Shown here one piece after another: positions 24,720 to 33,841 of a stretch of 64,000 nucleotides of DNA. Source of the stretch: Clostridia bacterium (GTDB lineage Bacteria > Bacillota > Clostridia > Christensenellales > Aristaeellaceae). Made by a program: the position numbers and the translations under genes. The DNA lies in assembly GCA_017512805.1 (NCBI GenBank), contig JAFWES010000059.1, forward strand, positions 124,001 through 188,000. Reading direction: 5' to 3'. Within the stretch, counting starts at the first letter, position 1; each line of letters opens with the position of its first letter. The notes under the pieces are model-generated. The model saw only the letters and a program-made list of their open reading frames with translations. It had not been told where the DNA came from and made no database searches.

Positions 24720-26522
24720 ATGCCTTACTTTTGCAACCCTGTCAATGTAAATTATCGGTATCAGTTCAATTTGGATCAGCGCCAGGGCGGAAATATGAAA
24801 ATCTGTCGTGAAGCGGCAGACCCCTCCATGATCTGCTTTCAGGGTCGCTATTACATCTTTGCGTCCATGACCCTGGGCGTGTGGGTGTCGGATGACCTGG
24901 CGCATTGGCAAAACCATCGGCTTCCCCGGGAGCTGCCGCTGTATGATTATGCCCCTGACGTGCGTGTGATGGGCGAGTGGGTATATTTCTGTGCTTCCCG
25001 CCGGGATGAAAGCTGCGATCGCTGGCGCACACGGGATATTCTGAACGGGCCTTATGAAAAAACACCAGGTAACTTTCCCTTTTGGGATCCCAATCTGTTT
25101 ATCGATGACAACGGCAGGGTCTATTTCTACTGGGGCTGCTCCAACGCCACCCCGATCTGGGGCGTGGAATTGGACGCGGAGACGATGCTTCCAAAGGGAG
25201 AAAAAAAGGTTCTGATCGAGGGACGTCCTTTTGAAATCGGGTTTGAGCGCTCGGGAGAAGATCACAGCCTTCAGCCTCTCGGACAGGAAGAGGCCGACGC
25301 GGAGATGCGGGCATTCCTGGCTGCCAGAGGCATGCGAGAGGATCAGATTCCGGATGACCGCAAGGCGATGATCCGAGGCATGTTCTCCAATGCGCCTTTC
25401 ATCGAGGGCTCATGGATGACAAAGCATGAAGACAGGTATTATCTGCAATACGCATGCCCGGGCACGGAATATAACATCTATGCCGATGGGGTCTATGTCA
25501 GCGACGGTCCCCTGGGTCCGTTCACCCTGGCGAAAAACAATCCCTACTCCTACCATCCCGGTGGTTTTCTGCCCGGCGCGGGCCACGGCTCCACCATGCA
25601 GGACCGGCAAGGGCAATGGTGGCATACGTCAACGATGCGCATCAGTGTAAACCATAATTTTGAGCGCCGTGTCGGCCTGTGGCCTGCGGGCTTCGACACA
25701 GATGGGGAGCTCTTTTGCAACCAGCGTTACGGCGACTGGCCTATGGCCACGGATGGCGATCCCTGGCGGGACCCGGCCTGGATGCTTCTCAGCGTGGGGA
25801 AAGCGGCTTTTGCCTCCTCCTGCGCGGAAGGGCATGAACCGGCAAGAGCGACAGAAGAAGACGCGCGTACCTGGTGGCGGGCAGCAACAAACAGCCGAAC
25901 AGAATGGGTGCAGGTTGATCTTGGAGCGGTCTATGATGTTCATGCCATTCAGGTCAATTTCGCAGATGACGGGATCAGTATTCCATGCCCTGTTCCGATG
26001 ATGGAAGGCCAGGCTCGTCATATTGAAGAAAGGGATCTGCAAACTCAATGGCGGCTGGAGGGCAGCGTGGACGGGGCAAGCTGGTTCGTCATCGAGGACA
26101 AGTCTGACGCTCGGACCGACCTCTCCCACGATCTGGTTCTTCGGGAGAGCGGCTTCAAGGCCCGGCTGATCCGACTGACAAATATCGCCGTGCCATACGC
26201 CCAAAGCCCCTGCGTATCCGGCCTTCGCGTATTTGGCAGAGGTCACGGCGCAAAACCAGAGATTCCTTCTTTTACCGCCGCACAAACCGGTGAATTGGAT
26301 ATGGCTGTAACCATCCGCGAACAGAAAAACACGCTTGGCTATAACATTCTCTTTGGCTCTGCCCCCGATAAGCTGTATCACAGCTATATGGTGTTCTCCG
26401 CAGGTGAAAAACGCATTGGCGCACTGGTAAAAGGCTGTCATTATTTTGTTCGGGTCGATGCTTTCAATGAAAGCGGAATAACGGAAGGAAGGTGCATTTC
26501 CCTTGAAAAAAACGATCTATGA
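24720..26522 (+). CDS. GH43 glycosidase with CBM32 (F5/8C) and fibronectin-III domains
   Basis: A 600-residue multidomain enzyme. Residues 1-350 are a GH43 propeller: general base Asp in AADPSMIC, second Asp in FWDPNLF, acid Glu in FIEGSWM. Residues about 355-505 are a discoidin/F5-8C-like sandwich (TEWVQVDLGAVYDVHAIQV ... SGLRVFG), and 510-595 a fibronectin-III-like domain (NTLGYNILFGSAPDKLYHS). This order is common in clostridial GH43 enzymes. No signal peptide. It overlaps the next gene by 20 bp. The likely substrate is an arabinose- or xylose-containing side chain; the specificity is not decidable. Confidence 0.85.
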   Translation: MPYFCNPVNVNYRYQFNLDQRQGGNMKICREAADPSMICFQGRYYIFASMTLGVWVSDDLAHWQNHRLPRELPLYDYAPDVRVMGEWVYFCASRRDESCDRWRTRDILNGPYEKTPGNFPFWDPNLFIDDNGRVYFYWGCSNATPIWGVELDAETMLPKGEKKVLIEGRPFEIGFERSGEDHSLQPLGQEEADAEMRAFLAARGMREDQIPDDRKAMIRGMFSNAPFIEGSWMTKHEDRYYLQYACPGTEYNIYADGVYVSDGPLGPFTLAKNNPYSYHPGGFLPGAGHGSTMQDRQGQWWHTSTMRISVNHNFERRVGLWPAGFDTDGELFCNQRYGDWPMATDGDPWRDPAWMLLSVGKAAFASSCAEGHEPARATEEDARTWWRAATNSRTEWVQVDLGAVYDVHAIQVNFADDGISIPCPVPMMEGQARHIEERDLQTQWRLEGSVDGASWFVIEDKSDARTDLSHDLVLRESGFKARLIRLTNIAVPYAQSPCVSGLRVFGRGHGAKPEIPSFTAAQTGELDMAVTIREQKNTLGYNILFGSAPDKLYHSYMVFSAGEKRIGALVKGCHYFVRVDAFNESGITEGRCISLEKNDL

Positions 26523-28623
26523 TCCCAAGCAGGATTCACGTTTCCAGCATCCGGTTATCGATCAGGATGAATGGAGAGAACGCTATCTGCCCGGCGGCGA
26601 AACCATTCCCTTCCGGTTCATGCACGGCTGTTTTGAGGGAACGGATGTGAAGTTCGCCTTCTGCTTTCCACCGGCGGAGCGTTATGAAAACCGTTTTCAG
26701 CAGTATCTGTCTCCCTTCCCCGGTCCCGATGAAGAGGTAGCCTCTCTGGGGCATACCGGCACCGAGGACAGGATCGGCTTTGCCCTCAAATGCGGAGCAT
26801 ATTATGTGGAAACCAACATGGGCTCCCACTCCCAGTTCGGCGGCAACCGGGATGACAAGCTGACCTGGCAATCCTCCGCTGCGGCGGCGGAGTATTCCCG
26901 GGAAAAGGCCATGGAAATCTATGAAACGGCCCAGCGGCCCTATGGCTATGTGTACGGCGGCAGCGGCGGCGGCTACAAATCCATGGCCTGCATCGAGAAT
27001 ACCTCCGCCTGGGACGGGGCTGCGCCCTTTGTCATCGGCTCTCCCGTGAGCCTGCCCAACACCATCACCATGCACGTGCAGGGACAGCGGGTGCTGCGAG
27101 ATGCTTTTCCCAAAATTCTGGACGCCCTGGACGCGGGCGGCAGCGGCGACCCCTATAAAGAACTGAATCGGGACGAGGCGGATATGCTGCGGGAGCTGAC
27201 AAGGATGGGCTTCCCTCCGCTGGCCTGGTATCTGGAGGCCAAGGGCGTCATCGATCCCGGCTCCCTGCCGGTGCTGATGCCCGGCGTCAAAAGAATGGAT
27301 CCCGACTACTTTACCGATTTCTGGACCAAGCCCGGGTATGCGGGGGCTGACCCGGAAAGCTCTTCCTCCAAGGATCGCATTTACTTCAAAACCAAAGTTC
27401 ATTCGGTGCATTTGGCTGATAAGGCGGAAGCCCGCAGTGCGGAAAACGGCCTGAATGGCGTGGATGACGCCTGGAAAAAGCAGCTGGCCAATGGCAATGG
27501 CGCCTATCTCGAACTGGAGGCTCTGCCCCAGGGGGATCATCTGTACCTGGAAGGTCTTTCGATGATTTTTGAAAGTGGCGAGGCTACGGGTGCGAACCTG
27601 CTCATGGGCAAAATGATGCGTTATTCCGACCGCGACGGTGGCATCGTCACCATCGGTTCCGCCTACGGCACCAGCGACGTGGGAGAAACACTGGGGAAAG
27701 TGCGGCCTGGGGATGAAATCCTGCTGGATAATTCCGATTATATCGCAGCCCAGAGCTATTATCGCCACCAGGTGCCGGAGGATCTGTCCTTCCATGCCTG
27801 GGATCAGTTCCGCAATGCAGACGGCACACCCAAAACGCCCCAGCGGAAGCCTTTCCCGGTGCCCTTTACCGGTGTGGGCGTGCGGCAGGATGGCGAAATT
27901 CAAGGTAAGGTCATCAACATCCAAGCGCTAATGGACGAAAGCACGTGCCCATGGTGCGCCGATTGGTGGCGGAACAAGATCGTTGAGGCCAAGGGCAGCG
28001 ACGCAGATCACCGCACCTACTTTATGGAACGCTGCATGCACGGCGACGTGGCCGCCATCGGCAACTATATGGTGGTCAACTATGTGGGTGCTCTGCGGCA
28101 GGCGCTGATTGACCTGAGCAACTGGGTGGAGAAGGGTATTGAACCCCTGAATCGTACCGCCTATACCCTGGGCGAAGACGGGCAGATTCATACGGAGCCC
28201 GATGTGAGCAAACGGTACGGCATTCAGGCGATCCCCACACTGAAGGCCAACGGCGAAAAGTGTACCCATGTAAAAGCAGGCGAGTGTGTGCGCTTCACGG
28301 TGGATGTTGAGGTGCCCGAAAACGCGGGCGACGTGACGGAGATCCTGTTTGCCCAGCAGGAAAAACAGCTTGCCGCTAAGGAAACCGAAACCAACGGCGC
28401 GGCCAGACTGATGCTGGGAAAAGAAATGTGGGATGGTGCACTGACCTTTATAAAAGGAGTCCGGGGGCAGGTACACACCGCGCACGCGGAAACCGTCTGT
28501 TCTTTTGATAAGCCCGGCACATACTTTGCCACCGTACGCATCGCTACCCAGCGCAATGGCGATGCCGCAGATCCATTTACCCAGGTGCTGAACCTGGATC
28601 GGGCGCGAATCATCGTAGAATAA
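26503..28623 (+). CDS. Large alpha/beta-hydrolase-like protein of unknown specificity
   Basis: A 706-residue protein. A nucleophile-elbow-like motif, YGGSGGGYKSM (about residues 150-160), suggests a serine hydrolase, preceded by VETNMGSHSQFGG, which may be an oxyanion region. Further on are MMRYSDRDGGIVTIGSAYG, WCADWWRNKI and a conserved-looking FMERCMHGDVAAIGNYMVVNY with LIDLSNWVEKGIEP, then a beta-rich C-terminal domain (about 600-706). I do not know a characterised member; similar large proteins occur in actinomycetes with Tat signals. This one has no signal peptide. It overlaps the GH43 gene and precedes a GH78-like gene, so an acyl or lactone hydrolase acting on the same glycan is a reasonable guess. 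Confidence 0.55.
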   Translation: MKKTIYDPKQDSRFQHPVIDQDEWRERYLPGGETIPFRFMHGCFEGTDVKFAFCFPPAERYENRFQQYLSPFPGPDEEVASLGHTGTEDRIGFALKCGAYYVETNMGSHSQFGGNRDDKLTWQSSAAAAEYSREKAMEIYETAQRPYGYVYGGSGGGYKSMACIENTSAWDGAAPFVIGSPVSLPNTITMHVQGQRVLRDAFPKILDALDAGGSGDPYKELNRDEADMLRELTRMGFPPLAWYLEAKGVIDPGSLPVLMPGVKRMDPDYFTDFWTKPGYAGADPESSSSKDRIYFKTKVHSVHLADKAEARSAENGLNGVDDAWKKQLANGNGAYLELEALPQGDHLYLEGLSMIFESGEATGANLLMGKMMRYSDRDGGIVTIGSAYGTSDVGETLGKVRPGDEILLDNSDYIAAQSYYRHQVPEDLSFHAWDQFRNADGTPKTPQRKPFPVPFTGVGVRQDGEIQGKVINIQALMDESTCPWCADWWRNKIVEAKGSDADHRTYFMERCMHGDVAAIGNYMVVNYVGALRQALIDLSNWVEKGIEPLNRTAYTLGEDGQIHTEPDVSKRYGIQAIPTLKANGEKCTHVKAGECVRFTVDVEVPENAGDVTEILFAQQEKQLAAKETETNGAARLMLGKEMWDGALTFIKGVRGQVHTAHAETVCSFDKPGTYFATVRIATQRNGDAADPFTQVLNLDRARIIVE

Positions 28624-28677
28624 GGATTTTGTGAAAGGCTGGTTTTTCCAGTCTTTCATTTTCAAAGAGGTAACAGA

Positions 28678-30927
28678 ATGTGGGAATCTGCGCAATGGAT
28701 CAGGATTCCGCCGGACGAGCTGAAACAGAAGCAAATCTATCACGGTGATCTGGGCGGACGCTTCGCTTACTTCCGCTGCGAGCAGGCGCTGCCGGAGAAA
28801 GCCCATCTGACGGTCTGCCTCACGGCGGTATCCCGTTATCGGCTGTGGGTCAATGAACAGCCGGTGCTGTCAGGCCCCTGCAAAGGCGATCTGAATCGGC
28901 AGTATTATGAAACGGTGGAGCTGACACCCTATCTGCGGGCGGGAAAAAACGTGTTTGCCGTACAGGTGCTCTTTAACGATCCCGATGTCGCCCGGGATCA
29001 AACCGATGAAAGGGCGGCCATCTACGGCGTGGTTGGCGCTGGCAATTGCCATTCGCTGGCAATGGAGGGAAGCATATTCGCTGGCGATGGGGAAATCATT
29101 GGTTCTGTTACCACAGGCCAGGCTGACTGGCGGGTGTGGCTGGACAGCAGCTTTTATCTGAAGTCCACGCAATGTTCCGTCTATCTTGGCGCAGTGGAGG
29201 AAAACATCGATTTTCGGCTGACGCCCAGCGACTGGAAAACCGTCGATTTTGACGCATCGGCCTGGCGGCCCGCGATGCCCTATGGACCAGTGACCTTCTC
29301 AGCTACCTTCCAGAGCGTGGGACTGATCCCACGGGTGCACGTGATCCCCCGGGAAATCCCGCTGCTGGAGGAAAGGGAAACGGACTTTACGCGGATCATT
29401 TGCAGGGAAAACGATATTGTGCTGGATGCCGGAGTCCATGTGAATGGTTATCCGCGGTTCCTGTTTGACGGCGAAGCAGGAACAGAAATCACGATCACCT
29501 ATTTGGAACGTTTCGGGGACGGCATGGATGGGCAGCCCATCGATGATCTGAACGGCAGTGTTTCGGGCCGGGCCGATCATATCGTGCTGAACGGCAGCCC
29601 CCTACGCTATGAGCCCTTCTGGGTGCGTACCTTCCGTTATATCGTGATCCAGGGTGGACAGTTGTCGGAGCCGCCGACCTATCGAAAAACAGGGTATCCT
29701 TTGACAGTGGAATCTTCGATCGCATCATCCGCTTCCTGGGTCAATTCGCTTTGGAATATCAGCCTGCGCACGCTGCGAAACTGCATGCTGGAAACCTACA
29801 TGGATTGCCCGTACTATGAGCAATTGCAATTCATCATGGATACGCGGCTGCAAATGCTTTTCACCTATGCGGTGAGCAGCGATACGCGTCTGGCAAAGAA
29901 AGCGCTGCTGGACTTCCACTGTGGAATGCTGCCGAACGGATTGCTGCCGGGGAAGACGCCGACAGCTTATCTGCAAGTAATTTCTACGTTCTCCCTTCAT
30001 TATGCGTTTGCTCTTTGGGAGTATGTGGATCATACGGGTGATCTGGATCTAGCCCGTAAATACCGCTCCGATGTCGACCGAATTCTGGATTGCTTCGATA
30101 GCAAGCGGGACAAATCCGGGCTGGTGGGAGCCATTGAACCCTGGGCTTTCATAGACTGGCAGGAAGACTGGAAAGAAACTGGCGGCGTGCCTCCGGCTTA
30201 CTTTGAAGGTCCCAGCACCATCATCAATCTGATGTATGCGTATGCCCTGGAATGTGGTGCAAAACTATATGAAGCAACGGGGCGCCCCGGTACAGCGAAT
30301 GAGTACCGGCAGCGGCGGGCAGATATTCTTCAAAGGGTCAAGGAAAAATGCTTTGATCCAGATCAAGGCATGGTACGGGAAGGCCCGGAATGTCCTCAGT
30401 TCACCCGCCATGCACAGGCCTGGGCTGTGATCAATGGGATGCTGAACGAAAGGGAAAGTATCCGTGCGCTGAAATCCGCAATAAGCTGTCCTCCCTGCTC
30501 CTTTGCCACTTCCTACGAATGGTTTCGTGCGCTTGAAAAAGCAGGTATGGAGGAACAGCTACGCTGGGATTTGGAGGCCTGGGTCAGCCTGAAAGACCGC
30601 GGCAGCACCACCTGCCCGGAAGAGCCGCACCATCCCCGCAGCGAGTGCCACGCCTGGAGCGCGCTTCCGCTGTATACGTTCATACACACGCTGGCCGGGA
30701 TCCGGCAGGAAAACGGTGTCATCGTAATCCGGCCGCATTTGCTGGGTTTTCCAGACCTTTCCGGTTCGGCTGCAACGCCTCTGGGAAATGTCCAATTTGT
30801 GTACAGGCGGACGGATGATGGCACATGGCAGTATCGGATCAGACTGCCTGAAAATGTGCATGGCTTGCTGATCATGCCATCAGATAAGCGGATTCCCTTT
30901 TCAGGAGAGCTCCGGTATGCGGAATAA
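28678..30927 (+). CDS. GH78-like alpha-L-rhamnosidase family protein
   Basis: A 749-residue protein with the GH78 fold: N-terminal beta domains (VSRYRLWVNEQPVLSGP, then VELTPYLRAGKNVFAVQVLF) and the six-hairpin barrel from about residue 340. Where classical rhamnosidases read DCPQRDE-x-x-GYTGD, this has MDCPYYEQLQFIMDTRLQ, a variant typical of a distinct subgroup annotated only as family 78-like. The C-terminal beta domain with ENGVIVIRPHLLGFPDLSGS is normal. Last gene of the rightward arm, 54 bp after the hydrolase. The sugar removed may be rhamnose or another deoxy or uronic sugar. Confidence 0.78.
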   Translation: MWESAQWIRIPPDELKQKQIYHGDLGGRFAYFRCEQALPEKAHLTVCLTAVSRYRLWVNEQPVLSGPCKGDLNRQYYETVELTPYLRAGKNVFAVQVLFNDPDVARDQTDERAAIYGVVGAGNCHSLAMEGSIFAGDGEIIGSVTTGQADWRVWLDSSFYLKSTQCSVYLGAVEENIDFRLTPSDWKTVDFDASAWRPAMPYGPVTFSATFQSVGLIPRVHVIPREIPLLEERETDFTRIICRENDIVLDAGVHVNGYPRFLFDGEAGTEITITYLERFGDGMDGQPIDDLNGSVSGRADHIVLNGSPLRYEPFWVRTFRYIVIQGGQLSEPPTYRKTGYPLTVESSIASSASWVNSLWNISLRTLRNCMLETYMDCPYYEQLQFIMDTRLQMLFTYAVSSDTRLAKKALLDFHCGMLPNGLLPGKTPTAYLQVISTFSLHYAFALWEYVDHTGDLDLARKYRSDVDRILDCFDSKRDKSGLVGAIEPWAFIDWQEDWKETGGVPPAYFEGPSTIINLMYAYALECGAKLYEATGRPGTANEYRQRRADILQRVKEKCFDPDQGMVREGPECPQFTRHAQAWAVINGMLNERESIRALKSAISCPPCSFATSYEWFRALEKAGMEEQLRWDLEAWVSLKDRGSTTCPEEPHHPRSECHAWSALPLYTFIHTLAGIRQENGVIVIRPHLLGFPDLSGSAATPLGNVQFVYRRTDDGTWQYRIRLPENVHGLLIMPSDKRIPFSGELRYAE

Positions 30928-30943
30928 ATTCAGAAAGCCGACG

Positions 30944-31007
30944 TGTCGGAAATACCGTATTTTTTGTCGGAAATCATAAAGCGCTTTTTTCTGTGATTCG
31001 CTATCAT
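30944..31007 (+). promoter_or_regulatory. Regulator site and -10 for the ABC importer operon
   Basis: TGTCGGAAAT (starting 30944) and TGTCGGAAAT (starting 30965) are identical half-sites 21 bp apart, followed 30 bp later by TATCAT (31002-31007). This is the best-matching of the four copies. Confidence 0.78.
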
Positions 31008-31066
31008 GGATAGCATCAAGGGAGATATCCCTCCGTTCAGTCCATTCGAGAAAGGAGATCAAACCC

Positions 31067-32851
31067 ATGTCCATTCGCACAAAGTGGATTGCCTTGATGA
31101 TCGCTGTAGTGGTCATGCTGGTCGGCATGCAGGTCTATTACAGCAACATCGGCGGCACCACCGGCCAGAGTGCATCTCCGGAAACCACCTTTGACTGGTG
31201 GATCTATTCCGGCACCTCCTCGGAGTATTATGGCAATTACGCCGAGAACCCTGCGGTTCAGTACACGCTTCGCCGCGGCTGGGGCCCGGAAGAAAAGGGA
31301 ATCGCCCTCAATTTCCTGCAGCCCCCGCCTGGCTCCGAAAATGACAACTACACCACCATGATCGCCTCCGGCGACCTGCCGGATTTGATCGACGCGGTTA
31401 TCTGCGAACCGCCCCGCATCATGGTGGAAAAAGGATACGGCATAGAGATCACCGATTATGTGCTGGCCAACATGCCCAATTATGTGGCGCTGGTGCATTC
31501 CAATCCGGTCTATTTCAATAATGCCGTCAGCGTGGATGCCAATGGAAACGAGCATTATTACGGCCTGACCAATCTGCAGGACGATTATAACGCGGTGTTC
31601 CAGGGCTACATGTACCGCCGGGATTGGATCGTGAAATATGGAACTAACCCGACCACCGGCGCTGCTTTCACCGGCGGCTATACTGATCCCGCTGACGCGG
31701 ACAGCTGGGTGGACGATGTGGTGTTCCCCTCGGGCGGAACCGATCCCAAGTACATCTCCGACTGGGAATGGATGTTTGAGATCTTTACCCGCGCGCAGGC
31801 CGATCTTGGAATCAAGGATAAATACTGCATGAGCCTGTATTATCCCGGTTTCACCTGGTCTGGAGGCCTCCTTTCCTGCTTCGGCGGAGGCGTCAACGTG
31901 TGGTATCAGGATGCCGAAAACAAGGTGCACTTCGGCGGCAACGAGGAGCCCTTCAAAACCTACTTGCAATGCATGCACGCTTGGTATGAAAAGGGCTGGC
32001 TGGATCACGACTTCAATCAACGCACCTCCGATTCTTTCTTCCAGATAGATTCCACCTCCGTGCGCCAGGGCATGATCGGTATGTGGAACGGCCAGCAGAG
32101 CGAACTGGGCGGCCGGCTGGATATGCATGATGGCGGATACACCGAGGGCATCTTTGTGGCCGGCGCAGCCTATCCCATCAACGATATGTATGGCCCGGAA
32201 AGCTGCCGGAACGTGCCGCCGAACTGCGTGATGGGCGGCGAGCTGACCGGCGGCGGCGTGATCATTACGCCTACTGCCAAGGATAAGGACCTGGCCGCCC
32301 TGTGCAGTTACCTGGATTACTTCTATTCCGAAGAAGGCGCGCTGATCCGCACCCTGGGCCTCAGCGCTGAACAGGTGGCGGACTTTTCCGAAAACACCTT
32401 CTATGCCAGCAATGGCCTGAGCGATGGCGCTTATTTCATCAACAGTGAAGGCAAGTACGAAAAGAGCAATGTGCTGGTGACAGACAGCGGTCAATTGAAC
32501 ACCGCAGTAGGATTCAACAAAGCGCCCGGTCTGCTGTTGGTGAAAAACGTGGATCTTGGTTATGCCGATACCTATCAGGCTTCTCTGGATCGATGGCTGC
32601 TGTATCCCAACACCGGTTTCTTCCAGGGCACCCGCACCACCAACGAGATGACGCAGGCGGACAGCAAAACCTGTGATGACATCCGCGCCAAGGTGCTGGA
32701 ATACATGACCAAGAACTGTGCCAACTTCATCACCGGTCAGAGCAATTTCGACAAGGATTGGGACAAGTGGTGCACGGTACTGAAAAAGTATAAGATCGAC
32801 AGCATCACAGAGATTTATCAGTACTATGTGGACAATTATCCCTTCCGATAA
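31067..32851 (+). CDS. ABC importer solute-binding protein, membrane-anchored
   Basis: A 594-residue extracellular sugar/oligosaccharide-binding protein of the large LplA/type-1 class that pairs with LplB/YtcP permeases. The N-terminus has a short basic start and one hydrophobic helix (WIALMIAVVVMLVGM, about residues 7-21) but no lipobox cysteine; the first residues after the helix are QVYYSNIGG. It is therefore probably tethered by an uncleaved helix. The body has GDLPDLIDAV, GLTNLQDDYNAVFQGYMYRRDW and WFEKGW-like repeats (YEKGWLDHDF) typical of the family. No ATPase gene is present; such systems use a shared MsmX-type ATPase elsewhere. First gene of the importer operon. Confidence 0.87.
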   Translation: MSIRTKWIALMIAVVVMLVGMQVYYSNIGGTTGQSASPETTFDWWIYSGTSSEYYGNYAENPAVQYTLRRGWGPEEKGIALNFLQPPPGSENDNYTTMIASGDLPDLIDAVICEPPRIMVEKGYGIEITDYVLANMPNYVALVHSNPVYFNNAVSVDANGNEHYYGLTNLQDDYNAVFQGYMYRRDWIVKYGTNPTTGAAFTGGYTDPADADSWVDDVVFPSGGTDPKYISDWEWMFEIFTRAQADLGIKDKYCMSLYYPGFTWSGGLLSCFGGGVNVWYQDAENKVHFGGNEEPFKTYLQCMHAWYEKGWLDHDFNQRTSDSFFQIDSTSVRQGMIGMWNGQQSELGGRLDMHDGGYTEGIFVAGAAYPINDMYGPESCRNVPPNCVMGGELTGGGVIITPTAKDKDLAALCSYLDYFYSEEGALIRTLGLSAEQVADFSENTFYASNGLSDGAYFINSEGKYEKSNVLVTDSGQLNTAVGFNKAPGLLLVKNVDLGYADTYQASLDRWLLYPNTGFFQGTRTTNEMTQADSKTCDDIRAKVLEYMTKNCANFITGQSNFDKDWDKWCTVLKKYKIDSITEIYQYYVDNYPFR

Positions 32852-32870
32852 GCGATAGGAGGTGTGAAAC

Positions 32871-33827
32871 ATGGCAAAGCGTAAAAATTTCGATCTGGCT
32901 GCCTCCACACGCCGAAGCTGGAAGGCGGAGCTCAAGCGCGACTGGGTGGTCTACCTGCTGTTTGTGCCGATCATCGTGTATGAGATCGTTCTGCACTATC
33001 TGCCGATGTTCGGCATCGTGATGGCCTTTGAAGATTACAACGTCGCGGACGGCTACTTCCACAGCCCGTGGGTGGGCCTGAAGCACTTCATTGATCTGTT
33101 CAGCGGTGAAGACTTCCTGCAGGCCATCCGCAACACCGTGGTCATCGGCGTGCTGCGCGCCACCATCGGCTTTGTGGCCCCCATCATCTTCGCACTGATG
33201 CTGAGCCTGATCAATTCAAAGAAATTCAAGCGGACCGCGCAGACCATGTCCTACATGCCCAACTTCGTGGCTGCGGTCATCGTTTGCTCCCTGTTCACCC
33301 AGTTCCTGGCCAAGGACGGCCCCCTGACGCTGTTCCTGACCAATGTGTTCGGGGCGGAAAACCAGAACTGGTTTGCCAACGACAAGGCCCCCGTGTTCTG
33401 GATCATTTACGTCCTGATGGGCATCTGGCAGGGCATTGGCTGGGGATCCATCATGTATGTGGCGGCGATCTCCCAGGTCAGCGGTGATTTACACGAAGCA
33501 GCAGCCCTGGATGGCGCAACCCGCATGCAGCGGCTGTTCAAGATCACCCTTCCTTCCATCCTGCCCATGATCCTGATGATGTTCGTGATCAACGTGGGAA
33601 CCGCCCTGGCCGCGGGCTACGACAACATCCTGCTTCTGTACATGCCCAGCACCTACAAGGTGGCAGACACGGTGTACACCTACACCTATCGTCAGGCATT
33701 CGGCGGCGGCAACAGCAATTACTCGCTTTCCGCGGCTTCCGGCCTGTTCCAGTCACTTGTTTCCACAATCCTTCTGGTGGGTTCCAACGCCCTGTCGCGT
33801 AAAGCCGCCGGAAGCAGCCTGTTCTGA
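32871..33827 (+). CDS. ABC sugar permease, LplB/YtcP type
   Basis: A 318-residue inner-membrane permease with six helices after a charged 23-residue start. The opening WVVYLLFVPIIVYEIVLHYLPMFGIVMAFEDYN is characteristic of LplB-like permeases, and the coupling-loop EAA motif is seen as DLHEAAALDGATRMQRLFKI. It forms the translocation pore together with the next gene product. 20 bp separate it from the binding-protein gene. Confidence 0.93.
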   Translation: MAKRKNFDLAASTRRSWKAELKRDWVVYLLFVPIIVYEIVLHYLPMFGIVMAFEDYNVADGYFHSPWVGLKHFIDLFSGEDFLQAIRNTVVIGVLRATIGFVAPIIFALMLSLINSKKFKRTAQTMSYMPNFVAAVIVCSLFTQFLAKDGPLTLFLTNVFGAENQNWFANDKAPVFWIIYVLMGIWQGIGWGSIMYVAAISQVSGDLHEAAALDGATRMQRLFKITLPSILPMILMMFVINVGTALAAGYDNILLLYMPSTYKVADTVYTYTYRQAFGGGNSNYSLSAASGLFQSLVSTILLVGSNALSRKAAGSSLF

Positions 33828-33841
33828 GAGGAGGGATCACC

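Noticed and set aside
26536..27924. Very long open frame on the minus strand opposite the 706-residue hydrolase (and similar long antisense frames at 31037-32935, 41947-43527, 46585-48795, 54174-56708 and 60291-62552).
   Set aside because: These are shadows of real genes caused by high G+C codon use; their products have the odd composition (rich in His, Gln, Gly, Val) of antisense reading, and lack ribosome sites and domains.
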